Source of the DNA: Dehalococcoidia bacterium
GTDB lineage: Bacteria; Chloroflexota; Dehalococcoidia; Dehalococcoidales; CSSed11-197
Length of the DNA: 6,148 nucleotides
NCBI GenBank assembly: GCA_003552785.1
Contig: PUOQ01000094.1
Span: 1 to 6,148 of the forward strand
Direction of reading: 5' to 3'
Shown: piece by piece, positions 1 through 5,714 of the stretch
How positions within the stretch are numbered: position 1 is the stretch's first letter
How the letters are laid out: each line of letters begins with the position of its first letter
Translations under genes and position numbers: made by a program
Notes under the pieces: model-generated
What the model was told of the DNA's origin: nothing
Database searches by the model: none
Seen by the model: the letters and a program-made list of their open reading frames with translations, nothing else

Positions 1-25
1 TACTCAGGACAAGCAATAAGCGTAA

Positions 26-67
26 AAACAGGTGGCCTTGGAGTCGATGCACTTTGGCCACCTGTTT
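26..67 (+). terminator. Perfect 12-bp inverted repeat ahead of the first gene: terminator, attenuator or operator
   Basis: AAACAGGTGGCC (26-37) is the exact reverse complement of GGCCACCTGTTT (56-67), with an 18-base spacer between them. On the + strand the stem is followed by TTTATGTTATT, a broken T-tract. On the - strand it is followed by five T's, so that direction looks more like an intrinsic terminator. One + frame ends in TAA at 17-19, so the repeat could be the terminator of a gene lying mostly left of the window. Only 13 bases separate the repeat from the ribosome binding site of the next gene, too few for a promoter. The following operon is therefore either read through this hairpin (attenuation) or controlled by a protein bound to it. 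The repeat itself is certain; its role is inference. Confidence 0.5.
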
Positions 68-95
68 ATGTTATTAACCGAAAGGAAAGAACACT

Positions 96-389
96 ATGGG
101 GCACGGACCTTCAACAGAGTGGAAGACTGAGAAATCAGGGGCTTTCAAGTCAAAGCTGGGGCTTATATTGTTTGCTGTTTTTACGCCTATATATCTCATT
201 TTCGTCATCATGAGTGTTGTAAGCCCGACATTCATGGCATCTGATATAGGCCCGCTCAACCTGTCTATAGTATATGGCTTTGGCCTTATCGTCCTGGCTG
301 TAATACTGGCAGTCATCTACAACCATATATGCTCCAACAAGGAAAAGGGTGATGACGTTATCGAAGAAACCGAGGAAGGAGTTAAGTAA
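96..389 (+). CDS. DUF485 (YjcH-like) small membrane protein, partner of the SSS symporter
   Basis: This encodes a 97-residue protein with two predicted membrane helices, at about residues 20-43 and 55-77, and hydrophilic ends that are probably cytoplasmic. The C-terminus is acidic (residues 82-96). The pattern of an aromatic-rich first helix (PIYLIFV), a short polar turn with P and M, then NLSIVYGFGLIVLAVILAVIY matches the DUF485 family, typified by E. coli YjcH, at its usual length of about 100 residues. DUF485 genes very commonly sit directly upstream of ActP-type SSS transporters, as here, and are thought to be an accessory subunit; a biochemical role is not firmly established. The ATG at 96 is preceded by an AAAGGAAAG stretch (81-89) at suitable spacing. 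The stop TAA overlaps the ATG of the symporter by one base (TAATG), which implies translational coupling. Confidence 0.87.
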   Translation: MGHGPSTEWKTEKSGAFKSKLGLILFAVFTPIYLIFVIMSVVSPTFMASDIGPLNLSIVYGFGLIVLAVILAVIYNHICSNKEKGDDVIEETEEGVK

Positions 390-2320
390 TGAATTATCCG
401 GCTGAACCTGTTGCCATTTTTATTTTTGTTTTACTTGTACTTGCAGTCCTTGGAATTTCCTACTGGTTCTCACGAAAAGCACAAACAGCTGCCGGGTATT
501 ATGCCGCAGGTGGAAGAATTCACTGGAGTGTGAACGGCGTAGCCTTTGCCGGTGATTATCTATCCGCCGCCTCCTTCCTGGGCATCGCCGGCATGATCGC
601 CCTTCACGGGTATGACGGTTTTCTTTACTCCATCGGCTTTCTTGCCGGCTGGATGGTAGCCCTCTTTGTAGTTGCCGAACCACTCAAACGCATGGGTAAA
701 TACACTTTCGCCTCTGCCATTGACGCCAAGTTTAAATCCCGGGGGGTTGTTTTTGCTGCCGCCCTTTCAACCCTGGTGGTGTCACTCTTCTACCTGATTC
801 CCCAGATGGTGGGAGCGGGCGCTATCATAACACCATTGATAGGCCTTCCGTTTGAGGCGGGCGTATTACTGGTTGGAGGCGTAGTCATCCTGATCGTGGT
901 TACTGCAGGCATGGCCTCTACCACATGGGTACAGTTTATCAAAGGAAGTATGCTGGTTGTATTCACGCTGATACTTACCGGCCTGGTTCTTTTTAACGGC
1001 TTCTCAACTACACCGGCAGAAGAAGGGAGCCCTTTAAACGACCTGCAAACAATCGAGCTTAAAACCTCTACTCCGGGAAGTATAGAGCTGTCAGATTCTT
1101 CATACTCGCTGATTGATGAAGTTACAGTTAACAACTTGACTTTTGCCAAAGTCGAAAAGGACGGGCTGGTTAACTATTGGAAGCTTGAAGAGGATCAGGG
1201 AATTCTTACTCAGGCCCAATCCATAGTTACCCAGCCAGGCTTCCCGGACCTTTACAATGGTGCCCCCAGGGAAGAGGGCAAGTTCTTCCAGGTAGGGCAC
1301 CTGAGTGTTATTGACGGAGAAACCAATATTGAAACCGGACCGGTTAATTTGATTTCTTTCTTTGGCAAAATAAAGGACAGTACAGTGGTTCGATGGGGCT
1401 CACAAAGGATATTTGAAGGTCCAGGCACTGCTACTGTTTACTATCAGATTCCTACAGAGGGCAGGGATGTGCTCATGCCAGGCCAGAACTTTGCCATTGA
1501 TCCTGCCAAAGGTGCCACCGGGGCAGACAGGATCAATTTTATATCTCTTATGCTGTCGCTTTTCCTGGGAACAGCTGCTCTGCCACACATACTAATACGG
1601 TATTACACGGTCCCCAGCCCCTCCTTTGCACGTAAATCAACCATTGTAGCGGTTGGGGCTATCGGTCTATTCTATGTACTAACCTTTTTCGTCGGGCTGG
1701 GTGCAATGACACAGGGGGGTGTGGACCTTACCAACCAGAACATGTCTGCACCTCTGCTGGCACGAACTTTCGGCGTTGGTATTTTTGCCATGATATCTGC
1801 TGCTGCTTTTGGAGCCATACTTAGCACCGTCAGCGGGTTAATTGTGGCATCTTCCGGCGCAGTTGCAATCGACCTGGTAAACAAGGTTATGAAAGTAAAC
1901 CTGACTGATTACAGGAAGGTTTTAATAGGCAAATTCACCGCCATTACGGTTGGAGTTGTCGCAATGGCTCTGGGCATTGCGTTTAAAAACATGAATGTAA
2001 GCTTCCTGGTAGGCTGGGCTTTTACTATTGCCGCATCAGCCAATCTGCCCGCCATTATTATGATACTATTCTGGAAAAAGGTTACCGCTAAAGGTGTCAT
2101 AGCCTCTATTGCTGTAGGGCTGGTAGCCTCGCTTGTGATGATTCTCCTTTCACCGGAAACTTTTAGCCAGGTATACGACCTGCCGGCCTCCAATGCCCCG
2201 ATACCTATAAGCCAACCGGCCATTGTTTCAGTGCCGCTTAGCTTTATTACACTTGTCGTGGTTTCCTTATTGACAAAGAAGAAAGACATGGTAGAATCGA
2301 ATACACAAGGAGGAAAGTAG
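389..2320 (+). CDS. ActP-like sodium:solute symporter (SSS family) with large extra extracytoplasmic domain
   Basis: This 643-residue protein is a secondary transporter in the cytoplasmic membrane, probably importing acetate or a similar monocarboxylate with a cation. It closely follows E. coli ActP: AGDYLSAASFLG (54-65), GYDGFLYSIGFLAGW (74-88), YLIPQMVGAG (135-144), TTWVQFIKG (178-186), GTAALPHILIRYYTV (394-408), then a core helix with GAILSTVSG (475-483). S479/T480 align with the paired Na2-site serines of vSGLT. About 13 hydrophobic segments are visible. Unlike E. coli ActP it has no cleavable-looking signal peptide and starts directly in the first helix. Its main oddity is a polar, beta-prone stretch at residues 204-382 between core helices 5 and 6, where ActP has only about 40 residues. 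This makes the protein nearly 100 residues longer than ActP. The ATG at 389 overlaps the DUF485 stop and has AAGGAG at 376-381. The family is near certain; acetate as substrate is inference. Other SSS monocarboxylate carriers (pyruvate, propionate) are possible. Confidence 0.93.
   Translation: MNYPAEPVAIFIFVLLVLAVLGISYWFSRKAQTAAGYYAAGGRIHWSVNGVAFAGDYLSAASFLGIAGMIALHGYDGFLYSIGFLAGWMVALFVVAEPLKRMGKYTFASAIDAKFKSRGVVFAAALSTLVVSLFYLIPQMVGAGAIITPLIGLPFEAGVLLVGGVVILIVVTAGMASTTWVQFIKGSMLVVFTLILTGLVLFNGFSTTPAEEGSPLNDLQTIELKTSTPGSIELSDSSYSLIDEVTVNNLTFAKVEKDGLVNYWKLEEDQGILTQAQSIVTQPGFPDLYNGAPREEGKFFQVGHLSVIDGETNIETGPVNLISFFGKIKDSTVVRWGSQRIFEGPGTATVYYQIPTEGRDVLMPGQNFAIDPAKGATGADRINFISLMLSLFLGTAALPHILIRYYTVPSPSFARKSTIVAVGAIGLFYVLTFFVGLGAMTQGGVDLTNQNMSAPLLARTFGVGIFAMISAAAFGAILSTVSGLIVASSGAVAIDLVNKVMKVNLTDYRKVLIGKFTAITVGVVAMALGIAFKNMNVSFLVGWAFTIAASANLPAIIMILFWKKVTAKGVIASIAVGLVASLVMILLSPETFSQVYDLPASNAPIPISQPAIVSVPLSFITLVVVSLLTKKKDMVESNTQGGK
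2270..2297 (+). promoter_or_regulatory. Near-consensus sigma-70-type promoter inside the symporter 3' end, driving uspA
   Basis: A perfect -35 hexamer TTGACA (2270-2275) is followed after 16 bases by TAGAAT (2292-2297), five of six matches to the -10 consensus. Transcription would begin near 2304, just ahead of the AAGGAGG ribosome binding site (2307-2313) of the stress-protein gene, giving a leader of about 20 bases. The hexamers lie in the final codons of the symporter gene, where part of the match could be chance. The two-box match, near-ideal spacing and position directly before a gene favour a real internal promoter. No experimental support is available from sequence alone. Confidence 0.55.
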
Positions 2321-2322
2321 CC

Positions 2323-2781
2323 ATGTATGAAAGAATGCTGGTGCCACTTGACGGTTCAAAGACAGCCGAGGCTATATTACCCAGCGTTGAAGACCTGGTA
2401 TCCAAGTTAGGGTCTGATACAGAAGCAGAAGTGACTCTTCTGGAAGTAATTTCTGATATGACCTATAACGTCCTTACACGAGACCGTCGAGCACAATTGC
2501 CCCTGAGCGAGAATGAACTTGAACAGATTAAAAAGCAGGCCCAGGATTACCTGGAACGTGTAGCCGAAACCCTGCGCGCGAAAGGCATTAAAGTAAATAC
2601 CATGGTAGCAGTTGGTGAAACCACCAAGGAGATTATCAAAGCAGCCCATGAGATTGATGCCAACGTAATCACAATGTCTACGCACGGTTTTTCGGGTATA
2701 AAAAGATGGGCGCTGGGAAGCGTTGCCGACGAAGTGGTTAAATTAAGCGATATCCCTGTTATGGTCATAAGGGCTAAATAG
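2323..2781 (+). CDS. UspA-family universal stress protein (single domain)
   Basis: This 152-residue soluble, cytoplasmic protein has the alpha/beta Usp fold at the usual single-domain length. The first strand and loop read MLVPLDGS, with D10 as the conserved nucleotide-contacting aspartate. The C-terminal ATP-binding loop is STHG (119-122), nine residues, then GS (132-133), close to the G-x2-G-x9-G-[ST] signature of ATP-binding Usp proteins. The first glycine is serine, a common variant. The final strand IPVMVIRA is typical. ATP or another adenine nucleotide is therefore the likely ligand. The start at 2323 has a very strong AAGGAGG (2307-2313) lying in the last codons of the symporter gene, whose stop is two bases upstream. 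Co-transcription with the symporter, plus a possible internal promoter at 2270-2297, suggests the protein tunes or protects transport under energy or starvation stress. That role is inference; Usp proteins are often encoded beside transporters. Confidence 0.93.
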   Translation: MYERMLVPLDGSKTAEAILPSVEDLVSKLGSDTEAEVTLLEVISDMTYNVLTRDRRAQLPLSENELEQIKKQAQDYLERVAETLRAKGIKVNTMVAVGETTKEIIKAAHEIDANVITMSTHGFSGIKRWALGSVADEVVKLSDIPVMVIRAK

Positions 2782-2818
2782 CAAACCTTATTGCCCAGCC
2801 GGAATAAGTTAAAAACAC

Positions 2819-2874
2819 AAAGCAAGGGTTGTACTGAGCAGATGGCTATCTGCCTGTGCAGCCTTTGCTTTTTT
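2819..2874 (+). terminator. Strong Rho-independent terminator closing the symporter-uspA cluster
   Basis: The outer stem AAAGCAAGGGTTG (2819-2831) pairs with CAGCCTTTGCTTT (2859-2871) over 13 positions, two of them G-U. It encloses a perfect inner 6-bp hairpin, GCAGAT (2838-2843), loop GGCT, ATCTGC (2848-2853). A run of six T's (2869-2874) overlaps and follows the base of the stem. The structure begins 37 bases after the stress-protein stop. It separates the first cluster from the BCCT gene, which must then have its own promoter between about 2875 and 2935. Confidence 0.9.
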
Positions 2875-2934
2875 GGTCAAAGATTACTGATTGCATCTCA
2901 TGCCTGAAGTATATTAAAGTATTTGATTAATAAC

Positions 2935-2939
2935 AGGGA
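2935..2939 (+). promoter_or_regulatory. Ribosome binding site that favours the ATG start of the BCCT gene
   Basis: AGGGA at 2935-2939 lies 10 bases before the ATG at 2950. The alternative in-frame TTG at 2923 would add nine residues, but only AT-rich sequence with no purine-rich Shine-Dalgarno match precedes it. The ATG is therefore chosen. Confidence 0.55.
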
Positions 2940-2949
2940 TAGTGCACAT

Positions 2950-4743
2950 ATGAAAAAGGACGAAGAGAAAAAGCAGCTTGCATCCAAAAAAGAGCTTGCC
3001 CGCAAACTGAAAAAGGCAGAAACCGAAGCCAGAAAAAAAGCGCGAAAGCAGATAAAGCTATGCAGGGGCCTCGAGTTTATGCCGGGTTTCATTGCCCCTG
3101 ATGAGACGTGCTTTGAAAAACCCGGAGCTAGAAACTGGAGAAGCTTTGGTTTTGATTTTCAACCTTTTGTCTCCCTGGTGTTTCTGGGCTTGCTCCTGGT
3201 TTTTATTGCCCTGACGCTTCTTTATCCCGATCAGGCAGAATCGGCCTTTAGCACCGCACTGAATTATATAACCACCAACGCCGGCTGGTTTTTAATCCTG
3301 GCAGGATCGGCTTTTGTGGTTGCAGCGCTTTATTTTGCCATTGGCAAATTGGGAAATATCAGGCTCGGGGGTGAGAAGGCCCAGCCTGAATTCAGCAATT
3401 GGGGCTGGTATGCGATGCTTCTTAGCGCCGGCATGGGGATCGGCCTGTTGTTCTGGAGTGTGGCTGAGCCAGTAACCCACCTGCACACCCCTTCCCCCAT
3501 GTTTGGCAACATTGAACCTGGCTCTGCCGACGCCTCACAAGCTGCAATGATAACGACCTTCTTTCACTGGGGGCTGCACCCCTGGGCAATCTATGCCATT
3601 GTAGGGCTGGGGCTGGCATTTTTTGCTTTTAACAAAGGGCTTCCTTTAACCATAAGGTCAATATTCTACCCCCTTATCGGGGAAAGAATTTACGGATTAT
3701 GGGGCCATATTATCGACGTTCTTTCTGTAATGGCTACGATGATGGGGCTGGCAACTTCCCTCGGCCTGGGAGTAACCCAGGTAAATGCAGGCCTGAGCTA
3801 TCTATTCGATATAGACATGAGCACCGGAATGCAGGTAGTTTTGATTGCAGTTATTACCGCAATTGCTACTGTTTCGGTTATTTTAGGGCTTGACCGCGGA
3901 GTGAAAAGGCTAAGCCAGATCAACATGATTGTGGCCGGCGTGCTTGCTATATTAGTATTGTTTCTTGGGCCCACTGTATACATTTTGAGTGGTTTTACCC
4001 AAAGCCTGGGTAATTATGTAGCTACCCTCTTTGAAATGAGCCTGTGGACAGAAGTCTTCCAGAATACCAGCTGGCAGGGCGACTGGACTGTATTTTACTG
4101 GGCATGGTGGATATCCTGGTCGCCTTTTGTTGGAATGTTTATTGCCCGGATTTCAAAGGGGCGCACTGTTCGAGAGTTTGTGCTGGGGGTTATGCTGTTT
4201 CCCACTCTCGTGTCCTTCCTGTGGATGTCGATTTTCGGAAACACCGGCCTTCTGTTTGAAACCACCGGCGTTGCAGATATCATATCCAGGGTAGAGGTTG
4301 ATGAATCTCTGGCTCTTTTTGCCATGCTTGAACATTTACCCCTTTCCGCCATGCTGGCTGTCATCAGTATATTTCTTATTGTAGTATTTTTTGTTACCTC
4401 ATCTGACTCCGGCTCGCTGGTAGTAAATCATCTGACATCCGGGGGCATAATCAAGCTCCCCACACGTCAGAGGGTCTTCTGGGCAGGCATGGAAGGCCTG
4501 GTTGCCGCCACATTATTGATCGGCGGGGGGCTTGTTGCCCTGAGGACGGCTGCAATTACTACTGCTTTACCTTTCACCCTCATCCTCCTGGTAATGATAT
4601 ATTCCCTGCATAGAGGCTTAAGCCAGGAACATAAAATTGAAGAAACAGTAAAAAAGAAGCTTGAAGAAGTGGAGGAGAAACACTTCCTGGATGAAGCTAT
4701 AGCAGATGCAATACAAGATGAAGGGGCAAATGACCGGCCTTAA
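2950..4743 (+). CDS. BCCT-family transporter (betaine/choline/carnitine type)
   Basis: This 597-residue, 12-helix membrane carrier most likely takes up glycine betaine or another quaternary-ammonium compound. Family landmarks are all present: the glycine-rich GMGIG of helix 3 (161-165), followed by LLFWSVAEP; the helix-4 aromatic residues W207, W212 and Y215 in HWGLHPWAIY; and the helix-8 signature FYWAWWISWSPFVG with W386, W387 and W390, matching the BetP box that holds the trimethylammonium group. FFVTSSDSGS (480-489) carries T483/S484, equivalent to the BetP Na2-site Thr-Ser, so Na+ coupling is likely. The GMGIG form is that of Na+-coupled BetP. Flanking the core are a lysine-rich N-terminal tail (1-40) and an acidic, coil-like C-terminal tail (558-597), the reverse of BetP. 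The gene follows a strong terminator, so it is probably transcribed from its own promoter. I found no convincing promoter hexamers. The family is certain; the exact substrate (betaine, choline, carnitine, DMSP) is not. Confidence 0.95.
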   Translation: MKKDEEKKQLASKKELARKLKKAETEARKKARKQIKLCRGLEFMPGFIAPDETCFEKPGARNWRSFGFDFQPFVSLVFLGLLLVFIALTLLYPDQAESAFSTALNYITTNAGWFLILAGSAFVVAALYFAIGKLGNIRLGGEKAQPEFSNWGWYAMLLSAGMGIGLLFWSVAEPVTHLHTPSPMFGNIEPGSADASQAAMITTFFHWGLHPWAIYAIVGLGLAFFAFNKGLPLTIRSIFYPLIGERIYGLWGHIIDVLSVMATMMGLATSLGLGVTQVNAGLSYLFDIDMSTGMQVVLIAVITAIATVSVILGLDRGVKRLSQINMIVAGVLAILVLFLGPTVYILSGFTQSLGNYVATLFEMSLWTEVFQNTSWQGDWTVFYWAWWISWSPFVGMFIARISKGRTVREFVLGVMLFPTLVSFLWMSIFGNTGLLFETTGVADIISRVEVDESLALFAMLEHLPLSAMLAVISIFLIVVFFVTSSDSGSLVVNHLTSGGIIKLPTRQRVFWAGMEGLVAATLLIGGGLVALRTAAITTALPFTLILLVMIYSLHRGLSQEHKIEETVKKKLEEVEEKHFLDEAIADAIQDEGANDRP

Positions 4744-4813
4744 TTAATGAAAGGCAGTTGGAATATTATAGTAAAAGCCACAAAAACAAGGGTGGAACGG
4801 AGCCAATTTTTAT

Positions 4814-5467
4814 ATGCCGGCGCCTGAAAAAGAACCTCCTGGACAAAAAGCAGGAACTCAAGCTGCAGAGTCAAAGAAGCTCCAGTACACGGTTTCTATT
4901 CTAACCATCGTTTTTATTCTTGGCACAGGAGTAGTGCTGAGCATTTATTGGGACAGCATTTACCAGATGGCCGGGTTTGGTTATGCGGGGGGCTTTGTAA
5001 TAAGTGCTCTGGGAGGGGCAACAGTTTTTGTGCCGGTGCCGATTATGCCAATACAATTTGCCCTGGGAGGGGTGATAAAGCCACCGGTAGGGCCGGATAT
5101 TATCGGCCCTCTCTTTGTTGGTGGCATATGCGCTCTGGGTGAAGCCATCGGCTCTGCAAGCATTTATATCACCGGCCTTGCCGGCGGAAAGCCTTTACCC
5201 CCTCCCAAAAAAGGCAGGATGAAAAGGCTGAATGATAAGTTAGTTTTGTTGATAGAGCGGCGCGGCAAATTGGGTTTGTTTATAATGTCTGCCATCATGA
5301 ACCCGTTTTTCTTCCCGGCATCTCTTATGCTGGGCGCCGCCCGCTTCGGTTTAATACGCTACACAATTATTGCACTGGCCGGAAAGCTTATTAAATGCAC
5401 CGCTATAGCTTATGCAGGGTATTTTGGGTTCAGCGCCCTTTTCGAATTATTTGGAATCGATTTTTAG
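4814..5467 (+). CDS. VTT-domain (DedA/TVP38-like) integral membrane protein
   Basis: This 217-residue protein has a polar, proline-rich N-terminus (1-22) and about five hydrophobic segments (roughly 25-45, 57-82, 95-121, 152-175, 181-205). The order of motifs fits the VTT/SNARE-associated superfamily: a glycine-rich re-entrant-like segment (GGATVFVPVPIMP, 67-79), ALGEAIG (107-113) with the family glutamate E110, then NPFFFPASLMLGAARFG (163-179), and a final helix with GKLIKCTAIAYAG (190-202). It resembles the subgroup that carries an NP motif in place of the DedA Arg-containing motif. Members of the superfamily are linked to lipid transport or scrambling and membrane homeostasis; the role of this one is unknown. 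A basic, proline-rich loop (126-139) joins the two halves. The ATG has only a modest Shine-Dalgarno, ACGGAG at 4797-4802. It lies 70 bases after the BCCT stop with no terminator between, so it may be co-transcribed with that gene. Confidence 0.75.
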   Translation: MPAPEKEPPGQKAGTQAAESKKLQYTVSILTIVFILGTGVVLSIYWDSIYQMAGFGYAGGFVISALGGATVFVPVPIMPIQFALGGVIKPPVGPDIIGPLFVGGICALGEAIGSASIYITGLAGGKPLPPPKKGRMKRLNDKLVLLIERRGKLGLFIMSAIMNPFFFPASLMLGAARFGLIRYTIIALAGKLIKCTAIAYAGYFGFSALFELFGIDF

Positions 5468-5714
5468 CACTAAAAACTTCCGGCTCCTGGTGCGAAAAGT
5501 GCTACAGTTAATATTACGGCATGCAAACCTTGACCCTGAGTATAAATTTAGTTTAATCGATGACGAGCCCTCCAAGTTAAAGGCTTATATTCCCAGGCCC
5601 AGCTATTCCACCTGTTAAGAAACCTCTATCGTAAAGTTTAAAAACAGCTGGCACTTTGCCACATACAAAAGAAATACATGAACCGCAACAATTCTTATGA
5701 AATAGTGGTCGGCC
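5468..5714. other. Convergent intergenic region
   Basis: These 247 bases separate the tail-to-tail VTT and GPH genes. I see no complete gene here. An open + frame that begins inside the VTT gene runs on to a TAA at 5616-5618, but no start with a usable ribosome binding site opens it within the intergenic part. A promoter-like pair, TTGACC (5530-5535) and TTTAAT (5552-5557) with 16-base spacing, points rightward. A small hairpin near 5649-5661 may terminate the GPH gene. No strong + strand terminator follows the VTT gene. Confidence 0.6.
5640..5661 (-). terminator. Weak candidate intrinsic terminator of the GPH symporter gene
   Basis: Read on the - strand, TGGCA, loop AAG, TGCCA (5661-5649) forms a five-base-pair hairpin, followed after four bases by TTTTT (5644-5640). 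It starts 53 bases after the TGA of the leftward gene. The stem is short and the T-run is slightly displaced, so efficiency is doubtful. The sequence resembles the larger repeat at 24-61. Confidence 0.35.

Noticed and set aside
790..1149. 119-residue open frame on the - strand inside the symporter gene
   Set aside because: It is a shadow of a strongly conserved SSS coding region on the opposite strand, with low-complexity Thr/Pro/Ile composition and no recognisable domain.
1909..2289. 126-residue open frame on the - strand inside the symporter 3' half
   Set aside because: It lies entirely antisense to conserved transport helices and has no family features.
2891..2920. TTGCAT with TAAAGT as a promoter for the BCCT gene (18-base spacing)
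   Set aside because: Both boxes match consensus poorly. A promoter is expected between the terminator and 2935, but no pair of hexamers there is convincing.
2923..2949. TTG start adding nine residues (MINNRDSAH) to the BCCT protein
   Set aside because: There is no Shine-Dalgarno before the TTG, whereas AGGGA lies at good spacing before the ATG at 2950, which also opens a typical charged tail.
4737..4755. GCCTT/AAGGC inverted repeat at the BCCT stop as a terminator
   Set aside because: The stem is only five base pairs with a nine-base loop and no T-run, so it is not a credible terminator.
4744..4772. TTAATG with TATAGT (17-base spacing) as a promoter for the VTT gene
   Set aside because: The -10-like box is fair but the -35 matches at only three positions, and the AT-rich gap makes chance matches likely.
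5466..5503. AGCACT/AGTGCT inverted repeat at the VTT stop as a terminator
   Set aside because: The stem is six base pairs across a 26-base loop, with no following T-tract.
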